Notes: generated by a model from the letters alone, not told the origin. A stretch of 64,000 nt of DNA from Gari tellinella (GCA_922989275.2 OV277864.1:69320158-69384157); one strand, 5' to 3'; shown: positions 1 through 12,415, counted from the first letter of the stretch. Program-made: numbers and translations.

Positions 1-834
1 TGATGGCAATTTGACAGGTACGTCAGGGCCCAAGGTTACAAAGAGTTTGAGTGCTAATCTGAACTACCAAATGCCTGACAAGGATCTAAGACTCAACTCA
101 AACTTTTTATTATCTTGAGCTTTGGTCACTACATAATCCAAGGTCAAACTGAGGCAACATATTTATCACGATACTCACAAAATTGGTCACTTGCTAAATA
201 CGACAAGGGTACATTTCGCAGTTGCTAAGTAATGCAGGGTAAAGAGTCTTACAAGTAAACATTACTATAATACTTTAGCCATTCAATGTGACACTACCTT
301 ATTAAAATGTTAAGCTGGGGAACACTAAAAATAAAAGTAATGGTAATAAATAGATGACCAAACTATACCTGCAAGTGCAGCTTAATAAAGGTTTTACAGT
401 TTTGATACCAACTTTACTTCAGAGTTAACGACCGAGATCAAACTCGAGTCAGTGTCTTGAGACTAGAACATTTGAAACGAACTCCGCAACCAAAGCACGC
501 ATAAGATCAAAGTTTGTTGGCCAAACTGAGATACTTTTCAACATTACTCGTGTGTTTTCGAAAAATAAATGTAAACTTTTAGTCATGTTTAAAACGAAAT
601 GCATTAAGAAAATTCAAATGCTTTTGTCACGGAACCCCCTCAAAACCTCCCAACTTTGGGCACTGACGTATTGACCTGCCAACTGATAGGTATCCTTCTA
701 AACCAATAGAACGTGCATGTATGAGCACCGTGGTACCGAACTAGAACGGCTATCACTAAAGGTGATAAATACCCCCACTATACAGCACTCTGTCACACTC
801 TGCAAACGTTTTCAATAAGGTTTTACAGTAAGGT
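1..834. other. Unannotated AT-rich stretch
   Basis: I see no long reading frame, RNA gene or clear repeat boundary here. Its right end runs into the satellite that begins near 835 with the same GGTCAAAG-type wording, so part of it may be a decayed edge of that repeat. Confidence 0.4.
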
Positions 835-894
835 CAAAGGTGTAAGTCAAAGTCAAACTGACTTAAACATGGTATATGACACTCTGCAACTCCT

Positions 895-2795
895 GAGTAA
901 CATTTATGGCAAGTATCAAGGTTGAAATTGAAGGAGGAGTTCGCCGTACAAGATTTTGCCTGCCAATTTTAAGGCCAAAGGTCAAGGTCACAGAGATTTG
1001 AAATGTGAGTCTTGCACATCTACTATTCCTGAGTAACATGTATGCCAAGTATTAAGTGAATCGGGTTGAAAGTGAAGGAGGAGTTCAAAGTACAAGATTT
1101 TTACCTGCAAATTTCAAGACCAATTTCAAGGCCAAAGGTCAAGGTCATAGAGACTTAAATTTGTGTCTTGCACATCTACTATACCTGAGTAACATGTTTG
1201 CCAAGTATCAAATGAATCGGGTTAAAACTGAAGGAGGAGTTGAAAGTACAAGATTTTTCCTGCCAATTTCAAGACCAATTTCAAGGCCAAAGGTCAAGTT
1301 CAAGGTCAAAGAGACCTGAAATGTGTGTCTTGCACATCTACTACTCCTGAGTAACATTTATGCCAAGTATCAAGTGAATCGGGTTGAAAGTGAAGGAGGA
1401 CTTCAAAGTACAAGATTTTACCTGCAAATTTCAAGGCCAAAGGTCAAGGTCATAGAGACCTAAAATTTGTGTCCTGCACATCTACATTACCTGAGTAACA
1501 TTTTTGCCAAGTATCAAATGAATCGGGTTGAAACTGAAGGAGGATTTGAAAGTCCAAGATTTTGCCTGCCAATTTCAAGACCAATTTCAAGGCCAAAGGT
1601 CAAGTTCAAGGTCAAAGAGACCTGAAATTTGTGTCTTGCACATCTACTACTCCTGAGTAACATTTATGTCAAGTATCAAGTGAATTGGGTTGAAAGTGAA
1701 GGAGGAGTTCAAAGTACAAGATTTTACCTGCAAATTTCAAGGCCAAAGGTCAAGGTCAAGGTCATAGAGACCTAAAATTTGTGTCTTGCACATCTACTAT
1801 ACCTGAGTAACATTGATGCCAAGTATCAAATGAATCGGGTTAAAACTGAAGGAGGAGTTGAAAGTACAAGATTTTGCCTGCCAATTTCAAGGCCAAAGGT
1901 CAAGTTCAAGGTCAAAGAGACCTGAAATGTGTGTCTTGCACATCTACTACTCCTGAGTAACATTTATGCCAAGTATCAAGTGAATCGGGTTGAAAGTGAA
2001 GGAGGACTTCAAAGTACAAGATTTTACCTGCAAATTTCAAGGCCAAAGGTCAAGGTCATAGAGACCTAAATTTTGTGTCCTGCACATCTACATTACCTGA
2101 GTAACATTTTTGCCAAGTATCAAATGAATCGGGTTGAAACTGAAGGAGGATTTGAAAGTCCAAGATTTTGCCTGCCAATTTCAAGACCAATTTCAAGGCC
2201 AAAGGTCAAGTTCAAGGTCAAAGAGACCTGAAATTTGTGTCTTGCACATCTACTACTCCTGAGTAACATTTATGTCAAGTATCAAGTGAATTGGGTTGAA
2301 AGTGAAGGAGGAGTTCAAAGTACAAGATTTTACCTGCAAATTTCAAGGCCAAAGGTCAAGGTCAAGGTCATAGAGACCTAAAATTTGTGTCTTGCACATC
2401 TACTATACCTGAGTAACATTGATGCCAAGTATCAAATGAATCGGGTTAAAACTGAAGGAGGAGTTGAAAGTACAAGATTTTGCCTGCCAATTTCAAGGCC
2501 AAAGGTCAAGTTCAAGGTCAAAGAGACCTGAAATGTGTGTCTTGCACATCTACTACTCCTGAGTAACATTTATGCCAAGTATCAAGTGAATCGGGTTGAA
2601 AGTGAAGGAGGAGTTCAAAGTACAAAATTTTACCTGCAAATTTCAAGACCAATTTCAAGGCCAAAGGTCAAGGTCAAGGTCATAGAGACCTAAACTTTCT
2701 GTCTTGCACATCTACTATACCTGAGTAACATTTATGCCAAGTATCAAATGAATCGGGTTAAAAGTAAAGGAGGAGTTGAAAGTACAAGATTTTGC
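895..2795 (+). repeat. Satellite array, 136-162 bp units, with a 606-bp higher-order repeat
   Basis: The anchor word GAGTAACAT recurs at 895, 1031, 1187, 1349, 1493, 1655, 1805, 1955, 2099, 2261, 2411, 2561 and 2723, giving 13 unit starts. From 1349 the spacing 144-162-150-150 repeats exactly, so anchors 1349-1805 reappear 606 bp later at 1955-2411, and 1955 pairs with 2561: a four-unit higher-order repeat present about twice and almost identical. Each unit carries AAGGTCA words, often as TCAAGGTCA, plus conserved GAATCGGGTT and GAAGGAGGA blocks. Open frames inside it (for example 1056-1319) come from unit lengths divisible by three and are not genes. It ends in the hairpin annotated next. 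Confidence 0.9.
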
Positions 2796-2900
2796 AGACA
2801 GACCGACGACCGCCAGACCGACCGACCGACGTTCAGCCAACCGACCGACAGGCTGATTCCAGTATACCCCCCTCAAACTCTGTTTGTGGGGGTATAATAA
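2796..2900 (+). repeat. Terminal hairpin of the satellite-bearing element
   Basis: After the last unit comes a CCGACCGA-rich stretch, then a palindrome near 2862-2898 in which TATACCCCCCTCAAAC pairs with GTTTGTGGGGGTATA, followed by ATAA. The same end, inverted, opens the second copy at 8096. It looks like the fixed 3' end of a mobile unit that carries the tandem units as a body; Helitron-like is possible, but I see no convincing CTRR end. Confidence 0.6.
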
Positions 2901-3345
2901 ACGCCATAAGAGTTGTTTAACGAAAAATGATGTCAAAGGTCAAGGTCAAAGTGACCTGAAAAGTTTACACAACACTCTTCCCAAAATGTTCTCAATAAAC
3001 AAGTATTGTATCCCTATATCTGCTTTTGTAAAGAATATATCCTCACGACAAGTTGTTTTTATCTACCTACAATTGAGGTCAAAAGTCAAGATAAATATCA
3101 CAATGACCTAAACCGTTATAGATCACTTTGCCATGTCAAGCTGTACTCACGCACCAACTTTGGTAAATCTTGCTGATGTAATAAAGAAAATATGTTCTAA
3201 ACAAAAGGTATATGTGAATACGGAATCACTTCCAGACACGCGCAATTTTGTCACTACATATGCCCAAAAATGAGCTTTGGTGTATAAATACACGTTTAGC
3301 ATTTGCAAATCTAACTTTAAAGCAAACATAAAGGTAAGTGGAAAG
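2901..3345. other. Unannotated stretch
   Basis: No supported gene. A few GGTCAAGGTCA words near 2935-2950 and 3075-3090 look like leftovers of the neighbouring satellite family. The short open frames here have no recognisable similarity. Confidence 0.35.
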
Positions 3346-3482
3346 GGGGGTCATTTTTCGACAGAAGGGGTCAATATTCGACGATGGGGGTCCTTTTTCG
3401 ACGACAGGGGGTCATTCTACGACGTCGAATTTTTGACCGGGGGTCACTTTTCGATGGGGGTCAAAATACTTCGTTACACCGG
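3346..3482. repeat. GGGGGTCA / TTCGACG short-motif array
   Basis: About seven imperfect repeats of a G-run plus TCA alternate with TTTTTCGACG-like words and close with CTTCGTTACACCGG. The same grammar (G or C run, TCAC or GACC, then ATATTTCG) occurs at 9335-9610 and 12500-12640, each with an ATTACACCGG-like end word. No reading frame is involved. Confidence 0.7.
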
Positions 3483-3805
3483 ATCCCTATTATTGATATT
3501 TATTAATACTTTCTGATCGTTTACTGAGAAGTTATACTAGATTATTACTTGATAATCTCACTGTTTCAAATAATGGAATTATCGTCAAGCGTGCTTCTGT
3601 GATGAATTTTCCCGTATGATTCCCCAAGAATCGTAGTCAATCGTGTGTTATCGTGTAATGCCTTTCTTTCTCTCTATTCATTCTGCCTCACACTCTGATG
3701 GGTAATTCCGGGCAGTGCGCGTCTATGCCTGTTAGTAGAGTTAACTTACAAATAGTTTGCGTTTATCAACCACAGCATGTTTGAATATATCATAGTATCA
3801 TAACC

Positions 3806-4193
3806 TTTTGGGTTGTAAGGTTGTGGAACAGGGTTTATATTTTATGTACACTGTTCGTCTTTATAGGTGAATATAGGAGATAAGAGTGAGGTTGGGCGCC
3901 CCTAAACCCAGGTTTAACCCCCAGTGGTTGTTAATGGTTAATTTATAATTAATTATTGATTGCTACTGACCGTACCAAGGCGGGCTCTTATATTCACTTT
4001 GCTTTATGTTTGTCTTGCGTGTTGTTTTCTATTTAATGTGTAGATGAAGGAATGGTATTGCGCGTGTGTTTGGGTGTGCGTGTACGGGTGTATGTGTGTG
4101 TGTTTGTTATGGTATGAGTGTGTGTGTGTTTGCTTGAGAGGTGGGTGTATTGTTTGTGTTGCGTTTCCTGCTGTCTGGTATTTATTTATTAAG
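3806..4193 (+). mobile_element. Solo 3' end (pseudo-LTR) of a Naiad-type PLE
   Basis: This matches the last ~390 bp of the 3' UTR of the full-length Naiad at 19543-23735, read on the plus strand: GTTGTGGAACAGGG, the GGGCGCCCC palindrome, CCAAGGCGGGCTC, then the internal TG/TGTG microsatellite and a final TATTTATTT. It is 5'-truncated and has no coding sequence. Such truncated copies are usual for Penelope-like retroposition. The TG tract belongs to the element and recurs in every copy. Confidence 0.85.
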
Positions 4194-5579
4194 AACAAGA
4201 TAAATAGATAAGAGTTAGCGGACGAAACAAAGTAAAGAATGTTAAACACTCAGCAGGAAAAAAAAATAGTAAAAACAAGATAAAAACACTGTTGCTGGAC
4301 TTAGGGTTTAAAATGATTAATGGTGCTAATTGAGGACCTGGGTGTTTTCAAGCTCACATTCAGCACGACATCTGCAGGAAGAGCATTAAACTATACTACT
4401 GTAAAAGGGTAAAACGAGTATTTTAATACATGTAGTCTGATACAGTATGAAATTGTCTGAAACTCACAGAATGACAGTGTCTTGATAGACGAGTGTTTCC
4501 TTGTTTATAAAGTGGAACTTGGACCGCCACTAACCCATAAACATTCTTGTTTCAGGCAGCGATTTGTCGAGAACTACGAATCGGAAGAACACAATCAAAA
4601 ATCGGAAGTAACGACGTAAATACGATGACGTCAAATCAATAAATCAGTGACGTCATGGTACGGCAAACTGTCACAAAAATGTCTTCGATATAAACTTGGG
4701 GCTCGACACGTGGTAAAAATTGTACTTTTGTATTAAATTAACAAACAATTTAGTTCCAAAACTGGTATAAAAGCATAAAATAAATAGAATAACTGTATTT
4801 TTTTCAGTGATAGGACGTTATATTTTAACGATTGTCGAATGGCTTATTACACTGCCAGAGGTAGTTTTATGTGATAAATAATTATAAGCATGTCAATGTC
4901 AGGTCGTAATATCAACCATGTGCTGTCTGGTCATCCGTTTGGTAACCTTTCAATTTTTGCGCTCTCTACGCAGTATCTATGGCCGTTTTTAATTAATATG
5001 TTTTTCATTCATTTAAAACTCCGTTCCAACTTGAAACGGTTATACATAAAAGAACGGGATTTGATACATATTGCGGATTTTTATGTGACCTGGAATTGCC
5101 AGTTGTGTATCTTTTTACGACCGTAAACGTTTGCTTGTAAGCACTCTCATACCTTAACTTGTAGAATAACTTGCGTCAGAAATTTAGTTTGTTTTAGTAG
5201 AATCTCTATTAAATTTCTCTCAGAAATGAAACATGGATTTGACATGTGCTACGGGGTTTTGATGGTTTAAAACTTTCGAAACATCTGTAGTCAGAGTAAG
5301 TTTTTAAACGAAAGGTTCTCTCAACATTGTACTAAATTTATCCATAAAAAGTTCATTTTTCAAAATGATTATCAAATTATCAAAACATATTATTACTGAC
5401 TCTCTATTAAAGTGAATATTAAGCATTTTTGACTGTTTTCCGCAAATATTTACCAGACAGATGCCAGCGGGCAACAGTTGACTGTTACATGCGCGAAAAT
5501 GGTGCGCAAAAATTGTCTGCATCGCGGGACCGAAAAAGTCGTCTTTATGATACAGATTTTTGTTTAAGGATCTAGCCTT
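4194..5579. other. Unannotated stretch
   Basis: Short unrelated open frames only. I see no splice-supported exon, RNA gene or transposon end. Confidence 0.35.
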
Positions 5580-7462
5580 TTGCGGAGTTGATTGGGTAAT
5601 TTTTTATCTCTCGAACAATCCCCTTAAAAGGCTATATAGTTCTAGATCTAAAATTAAGAGTAACTCCGAATAAAATCGATAAACCGCTTGCAGATCTAAC
5701 GTCTTCCTTTTTTTTAAACAAACTACAGTCGAACTTCAGTATCTCGACGGTCTCGGGACGATCGAAATAGCGTCGAGATAAGCATGGGCTCGAGATAACC
5801 AAACTGATAAAAAAATTCAAAACTTACAGGAAGTAAGCCTGTGAACAATAAAACCGCTGTACGTATGTACTCTCGCGTGTTTGTGAAATGCCGTAACGTT
5901 TTTAACACGTTATATGCCGATTTCGATGTTACACGTTTACTGTATTTTTGTACACAAAACATGGACGATAAAGATAGACAATCATTAACTCACATTTTAT
6001 TTAGTACTTGACCAGGGAGATTATATTGAATAGCTGCGAACGTAATATGTTTTTTTTGCAAACACCAAACATGGAATTATACATGAGTTGTTTTGTTTAT
6101 TACAGTCGCGTACGGTAAGTCTGCGCGCCCGGTAAAGCTGCGCATCAACAGACCGGTTTTTAACTTCCGGCTGTCAAATACTCACGAAAACCTCTTTTTA
6201 CTAAGGACATCACAGTGAAATTCATTAGAGCTGGTAAAAACCAACCCTAGGTTTAGAATAAGTAATTGCGATGAGCATGATTCGTAAAAAATCCTTACAT
6301 TTAGTATTTAAAGACACGTGGGTCAATTGTGTACATTTCATGCACATTTGACCTCATTGAATATTCATGAGACATTGACCTGGATTCCGCAAGTCATCTC
6401 GGTCGATTCGGCTCAATATTTATTTGTCGGACAGGTCATAACAATAAAACATAAGCTATGTATAGCTTTTTACCACTCTGTTTTGTTTATCGCGGAATTT
6501 CGTGTACTATTCGTATTTTCCTTCCTTCTGCGCGGTACTATTTTCCTTAACATCCGTTATATCAAGGGGCGTTACTCTTGATGAGTTGAATCAACACCGA
6601 TAATGACGGTTATAAGAAGACTGATTTTAAGGATACGGCGACCAAACTTTAAGCGATAATTTACTGTTGTTCGACAATTATCACCTAACAATCATTCAGC
6701 CAACGTGTAAAGCTACCGATAGTTCCGGTTAATGATTTTACGTGTGATTTCCACAGTCCGATACTCGCGATCAAAGTCGGCGAGCGTTTCAGTGCATGAT
6801 GACTTACAGTCGTCGAGATACTGGGTGTTAATTGAGAACAATTAAATGGATATGGCCAAAATCTATAGTCGAAATACCGGGGGCAATCGAGATTAGCCAT
6901 AGTCGAAATAGGGCATGTAAGATTACATTAGAATAAGAACAAATATTTCCGGGACTTTAGACAATCGTCGAGATAGGCATTGCAATCGAGATTCTGACGT
7001 TCGAGATACTGGTGCTCGACTGTATGTAGTTACAAAAATAAATGATGTCATATCATCCATGACGTAATTTCGACAAAGTGTCAATCAATTTCAGTCAATA
7101 AGAAACAATAATAATTTCAATCATAATTGAAAAAATGAATATAGTAGACATCTCTTTTACAAAACAGTGATGGTCACATTCAGTTGTTGTATTGAATTTT
7201 ATTAAGATTAAATATAAAATAATCTCTAGAATCTAAATACGTGTTGTTCAAATCTTGTATAACTAGATCTAGATCTAGCCATTCATTCAGCCTGGCTTAA
7301 ATAGAGAGTCAGGTAATAAATCATTTGTTTGATAGTCATTTCGGGAACAGTCAAACAATTGTCCCTCAGTAGCAGGGAAGACCTTGAGTTCTCAAGGTCT
7401 TCCCTGCTACCTCGGGTCAATGATTTGACTGATCCCTCAGTACCTATGAAACAAATGTATAT
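5580..7462 (+). mobile_element. Dispersed element copy A, split by a pogo-like insertion
   Basis: The pieces 5580-5723 and 7025-7462 together match the inverted copy at 11313-11960: GGCTATATAGTTCTAGATC, CAGATCTAACGTCTTCC, ACAAAAATAAATGA, then TTAAATAGAGAGTCAGGTAATAA and a palindrome built from GCAGGGAAGACCTTGAG and its complement (7374-7411). The break holds the TA-flanked element at 5726-7022. No coding capacity is seen. Confidence 0.75.
5726..7022. mobile_element. Pogo/Tigger-like non-autonomous DNA element
   Basis: The ends are inverted: CAGTCGAACTTCAGTATCTCGA on the left and the complement of TCGAGATACTGGTGCTCGACTG on the right, each next to TA (5724-5725 and 7023-7024). Copy B at 11.8 kb lacks the insert at the matching place and so gives the empty site. 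TCGAGATA-type words recur inside both ends. The internal frame 6318-6581 resembles no transposase I know, so I call the element non-autonomous. CAGTCGAAC ends with TA duplication fit the IS630-Tc1-mariner superfamily, pogo branch. Confidence 0.7.
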
Positions 7463-8095
7463 TGTTGTGAAATGCGATATAAGAGTCTTATTATGAAACT
7501 AATTATATACGGAGGTTTCTATCTTCTTACATGGGGGAGATAGTCGTGAGAAAAGTTAATCCCTGTACGATAATAATCAGATCGACGAAGCGACTAAGTG
7601 TTTTCTGTATAAATTAGGATATTCGAATGGAAAAGTCGACCAAACGCCTTCATTCTTTTGAAACAATCTTTTAAACAGTTTAAACTGTAACACTTACCTA
7701 TATTGCTTACTAGTATCAAACACAAAGACAACCTATCTGTCATACAAAAACTCCTTCTAAGTCCAGTCTATATTGCCTGTTTGCCGCACGCAGTCGTTAT
7801 GACTTAGTGGTCTCGAGACAGCTATTTTTATTTTTTCGATTGCCGCTCTACGCTCTCCGTTTTAAATTATGTTACAGTAAGGCCACCCTAAGTTGTTTCC
7901 CAATATATTTTTGTTTTACAACTCTTAAGTTCCAACGGTTTAGTTCACACATTCCAGTTACTTGTATTTTTCTATACTGATTAAATTAATGAGAGCAAAT
8001 TCATAAATCTTTATATTAATGATGATTCAGAAGTTTAGAAAACTTTTCTGAAAATAAGCACGATCAGTTTATGCTATCACTTTATTAAAGTTATT
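7463..8095. other. Unannotated stretch
   Basis: AT-rich sequence without a supported frame or repeat end. Confidence 0.35.
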
Positions 8096-8550
8096 ATTAT
8101 TATACCACAATCTACAAAGGTTGAGCGGGTATTCTGGAATCAGCCTGTTTGCAAACTTTTATGCGATGTTCTCCTCCATCAATCAGTTTCCGTCTGATTC
8201 GCCTGATACTTATGATAAATATTAGCCAGGAGTAGTTAGATATGTAAGTTACACATGCCAGGTTTCTTTAAGCTCTGGCCTTGTGCGGTGAACTTCCCCT
8301 TCAGTTGCCATCTTATTCGCCTAATACTTGGCATAAATGTTTATAAGAGTAATAGATATACCAATTTCAGGTCACTTTGACCGCTGGCCGTAAAATTGGT
8401 GGCCAGTTTGTCGCAAAATCGTGTACGACTTACTTCTCCTTCAGTTTTAACCTGATTCAATGGATACTTGGTAATCGGGAGTAGTGGATATTCAAGATAT
8501 ACAATTTCGTATATCTGTGACCTTGACATTGGCCTCTGATCTATTCAAAA
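8096..8550 (-). repeat. Second, short and inverted copy of the 0.9-2.9 kb satellite element
   Basis: Read on the minus strand this ends in the same hairpin plus GGTATAATAATAA tail as 2862-2900 and contains two to three degenerate units with GAATCAGGTTAAAACTGAAGG and TACTTGG-type words. Its presence shows that the satellite unit and its terminal hairpin travel together and that unit number varies between copies. Confidence 0.75.
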
Positions 8551-8552
8551 AA

Positions 8553-9010
8553 CCTTGTCTAGAGAGTAACTCCATCAGTATGCCATTTAAGATTACAATA
8601 CAATGTATATTGGGATTGCAGTGTCACGTTCCACTTTCAGGTCAATTTTACCTTGACCTCTGACCTTGATCGTTGAAAACCTTGTCTAGAACGTAACTCC
8701 AATACCATATCATCTGCGATAACCAAACCTGGTGTGTGTATACATCTTGCGAAAGAGAAATGACGCGTATCACTTTCTTGTCACTTTGACAATGACCTTG
8801 ACTTTGAGTATTAGAAAACCTTGTCCGGGGCATATTTCATATACTATGTAGTCAAGGATTACCAAACCTTATGTTTGAGTACATTTTGTGATTGTCCAGT
8901 GTTGCGTACCACTTTCAGGTCACATTGACCTTGACCTCAAAGTTATACTAAATAAAACCTTGTCCGGGACATAACTCCTATACCATATCATCTATAATTG
9001 CTAAAATCAC
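8553..9010 (-). repeat. Tandem repeat, 127-139 bp units, TGACCTTGACC-rich
   Basis: The word CCTTGTC recurs at 8553, 8680, 8819 and 8958. Each unit has CACTTTCAGGTCA-like, TGACCTTGAC and ACCTTGTCTAGA or ACCTTGTCCGGG blocks. It abuts the copy of the first satellite and shares only the GACCTTGA core with it, so it is a separate family. Confidence 0.75.
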
Positions 9011-9334
9011 GTTTTTGATCATGTTTTATTGATACTTTTCTATAAATAAATTTCTTTTGAAAAGAAATTTCACAGGTTCATTTTGTACTTAATTTGTGTT
9101 TTTGGGCCATTTTTGTACTATGTTATTGCCTTTCAATAAAATCATTAATTTGCAACAAAAGCCCGTGTTCATTTTCCTTGCCTGTTAATACTTTACTGTT
9201 CATTCATTTTCACTACATGTTTAGCTAGTCAGTCAATTATCGCTATTTAAATACATTGTTATACTGAACAATACATTCCCATTTGCTCAACTAATTTCTC
9301 TTTTTTCTGAACAATAGAAGTTGGGAAAGTGATA

Positions 9335-9610
9335 CCAACCGGTGTAATGAAATATTGTGACCCCCGTAATAGAGTGACCCCCGGTCGAAATATTTCAGAA
9401 ATAGAGTGACCCCCTCTTGAAATATTTTGACTGTAGGGGGTCACTTCATTTCAGGTATTACATGAAATAAAATGATCCCCCATAATATTATGACCCCCTT
9501 CGAAATATTAGGACAATGTGAATCCCTTGTCGTAATATAATGCCCCTGCCCCCCCCCCCCCCCAACTGAAATATGTTGAACAACACCCCCCCCCCCCCCC
9601 CCAAAAAGAT
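9335..9610. repeat. TGACCCCC / ATATTTC short-motif array with C-runs
   Basis: Repeats of GTGACCCCC and GAAATATT follow the left end word CGGTGTAATGAAATATT. Two long C-tracts (9550-9563 and about 9587-9602) interrupt the right half. It is the opposite-strand version of the arrays at 3.35 and 12.5 kb. Confidence 0.75.
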
Positions 9611-11312
9611 CAAAACCCGCTTCCCTCCCACCCCGAGTTGATACCGACATTATGTACATATATGCACTTTCAATTAAGTCCTTGATAAAGTTTATCTATA
9701 GTTTACCCTTACATCACTGAAAACTCAAATGGACAATTCTAGTTTTCAATTAAGTCTAGTCCAGTTTTGACGTTTACAATATATGTTTAAGTGACAAACA
9801 GAGAAGACCTTGATCAGGCTCTTTATTACATGTCACCTTATAATAATCAAGCGTTTCCGCATGTGTCTTCCCAGTAAAATACAAGAGTCAATATCAGCCA
9901 CCTTGTATCAGCCACTTTGTATTTTTCTCCAACCTCGTTTTCGATTTAGCTTGATGTCAATTACGTACATGTACAAGTTCCGCGCTATTCTTTGTGACAT
10001 ACAAAAATTCTTGTTCTGCCTTAAATAATTAATGGATATAATATGATTTAAACAACTATTAGCTGTTATGACTGATCTGCTGCAAATGACAACAAGAGCC
10101 CTAAATCGCTCACCTGGAATTACTTATGTAAATGAAATATCTTGGAACGCTGAGAACTTATGTATATGAGTATATGCCCAGAGCAATGTTTTGAACAAAA
10201 AAGATCATTTTTTAAAACATTTTAGTAAAATTAGCGAGAATGTGAGAATATCCGGTCTTTTGAAGCGGTTAGCTCGTATTCTTCGGCATTTGTTACAGTG
10301 TAACCTAGCCTTTCATCTCCGTTTTAAACGGCCGTTAACTTTTTCATTCATAAAACCTTAGTTTTCAATCGAGTCTATTTCATTTTTTACTATACGAGTT
10401 TTATTTTACAAGTAAGTGCTATTGACAAACGGTGCAGATCCTGATTAGACGGCAACTTTAGCAGCCCTGTGATATGCGTCTACCCTGTTTGCACAGGACA
10501 AGTCTTTTCTCTACTGAAGTATTCTCGTCGCTGAAAACACATGTATAGTATCACATGAAGATGATTGAATATGCAAGTTAGATTTCTAAATATACTTATG
10601 TTGAAGGAAAGCTAATTCATGGCGAGTGCTTCGTTGAAGATGAAGCTATCGTGACACAGTCAATAAAGTTCTATATAACGTTCTTCTTTCAGTGTTGATG
10701 AAACTTAAAAAAATCGCAATGCATTAAAATGAAGAGATGTTTATACCTTAAAAATAGAAATAAATGTTCATTTTAGTTCGGAACAGTTTTTGCATCTTAT
10801 TTGACGTCCAGTTGCTTGTTAGATCTGGTCCCAAAATAACTAAAATGACCACCAATTACGGTAGATAGATAGATTTATTTCAATATCATATAACATGACA
10901 ATAGTTAACAACACACATATACATCTTAAAACAAAACACAATTTATAAAAATTGCAATGATTAAATATATGTTGTGTTATGAACTATGTCAGTCACATCA
11001 ATATCAAGGATTATAAACACCACGAATGAGGAACAATGTTGTTTACCACCCGTGGTATTACACAAAAAGAGAAAGGACATCTCTTATTTCCATTGTGGTA
11101 ACCCTGTAAGAGCCATGTTCTACAACTCTAAGACAGGCAAACAGTTTGGATCTAGATAAGAAATATGCACTTATGTAGAACATTGCACTTAGAGGGTTAG
11201 TTTTGACCTTTTTGCCGAAACGTATTTAACATTTTACCACCATAAGCATCTACAGTCGTTTTTGCAAAAGGTGTGGAGCTAGATCGGTCGCTTAGTAGTC
11301 TGTCGTCTGTTC
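9611..11312. other. Stretch with decayed repeat fragments
   Basis: No gene is supported. Recognisable pieces are: ATGGACAATTCTAG...AGTCTAGTCCA near 9730-9765 (arm of the MITE C family of 47-62 kb), ACAAACGGTGCAGATCCTGAT near 10430 (its core hairpin), AAGAGCCCTAAATCGCTCACCTGG near 10092 (head of the 300-bp-unit repeat family) and a GATAGATAGATTTATTT tail at about 10862 typical of a retroposon 3' end on the minus strand. Confidence 0.45.
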
Positions 11313-11960
11313 AGTATACGGTATACATTTGTTTTATAGGTACTGAGGGAACAGTCAAATCATTGACCCGAGGTAGCAGGGACGACCTTGAGAACTGTTG
11401 CCCGAGGCCAACGGCCGAGGGCAACAGTTCTCAAGGTCTTCCCTGCTACCGATCGAGGGACAATGGTTTGGCTGTTCCCGAAGTAACTATCAAACAAATG
11501 ATTTATTACCTGACTCTCTATTTAAGCAAGGCTGAATGAATGGTTAGATCTATATCTACAAGGTTTGAGCAAAACGTGTTTAGATTCTACAGATGATTTT
11601 ATATTTAATCTTTATTAAATTCAATACAACAACAGAATGTGAACATTACTGTTTTGTAAAAAGATTTCTCTACTAGAGGTCTATATTCATTTTTCAATTA
11701 CGATTGAAATTATTATTGTTTCTTATTTACTGAAATCGATTGACACTTGTTTGGTTTTTCAAATTACGTCATCATGATATGACGTCATTTATTTTTGTAA
11801 CGTCATAACTTGTTTTAAAACAAAAGAAGACGTTAGATCTGCAAGCGGTCTATCGATTTTATTCGGAGTTACTCTTAATACTAGATCTAGAACTATATAG
11901 CCTTTTAAGGGGATTTTTCGGGAGAGAAAAAAAAACCCGATCAACCCCGTTTTAGACAGA
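11313..11960 (-). mobile_element. Dispersed element copy B (inverted relative to copy A)
   Basis: This is the uninterrupted relative of 5580-7462. It has the same order of blocks on the opposite strand, with a fuller central palindrome at about 11370-11452 in which GTAGCAGGGACGACCTTGAG and GGGCAACAGTT pair with their complements. It serves as the empty site for the pogo-like insertion in copy A. Confidence 0.75.
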
Positions 11961-12227
11961 CGATGTATTGGAGACGAAAGTGTTCAAGCTTTTAAGATAA
12001 ATGTCCTGTAGGAATTGAAAGGGTATTATTATTATAAATGCTTGAAAAAAAACAAACAATGTTGGCACCTTAAAATTATGCTACTCTGTCAAGTGCGACA
12101 TTACTGGTGCTTACAAACAGTCTGGATCCAGATTTGAGGCCGATAAACTCGGCGGTGTTTCAATATTAAAACTGTTTGAAGCTCACACGGAGGGAGGATG
12201 TTCCTCTATGCGCATATGGACCGAGAG

Positions 12228-12415
12228 GTGACAATACGACGGTAATAATACGACAGTACGACCGTTTAACTACGACGTGATAACGCGACAGTACGACATT
12301 TATAATTCGACAGTAAGACGGGTGATAACGCTACACTACAGCGGTGATAATGCTGTAAAGATGCGGTAATTAAATCACTCGGCCTACGGCCTCGTGATTT
12401 AATATTTACGCATCT
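12228..12415. repeat. ACGACAGTACGAC short-motif array and adjoining hairpin
   Basis: Imperfect repeats of TACGAC(A/G)GTACGAC spaced about 20 bp run to ~12355. At 12363-12411 a strong hairpin follows, in which ATTAAATCAC pairs with GTGATTTAAT around a GCC/GGC inner stem. No coding frame. Confidence 0.55.

Noticed and set aside
1056..1319. 87-residue open frame in the satellite
   Set aside because: Its two halves are the same repeat unit; unit lengths divisible by three create open frames. No conserved protein is visible.
895..2795. CRISPR-like array
   Set aside because: Units are 136-162 bp with no unique spacers, in a eukaryotic setting.
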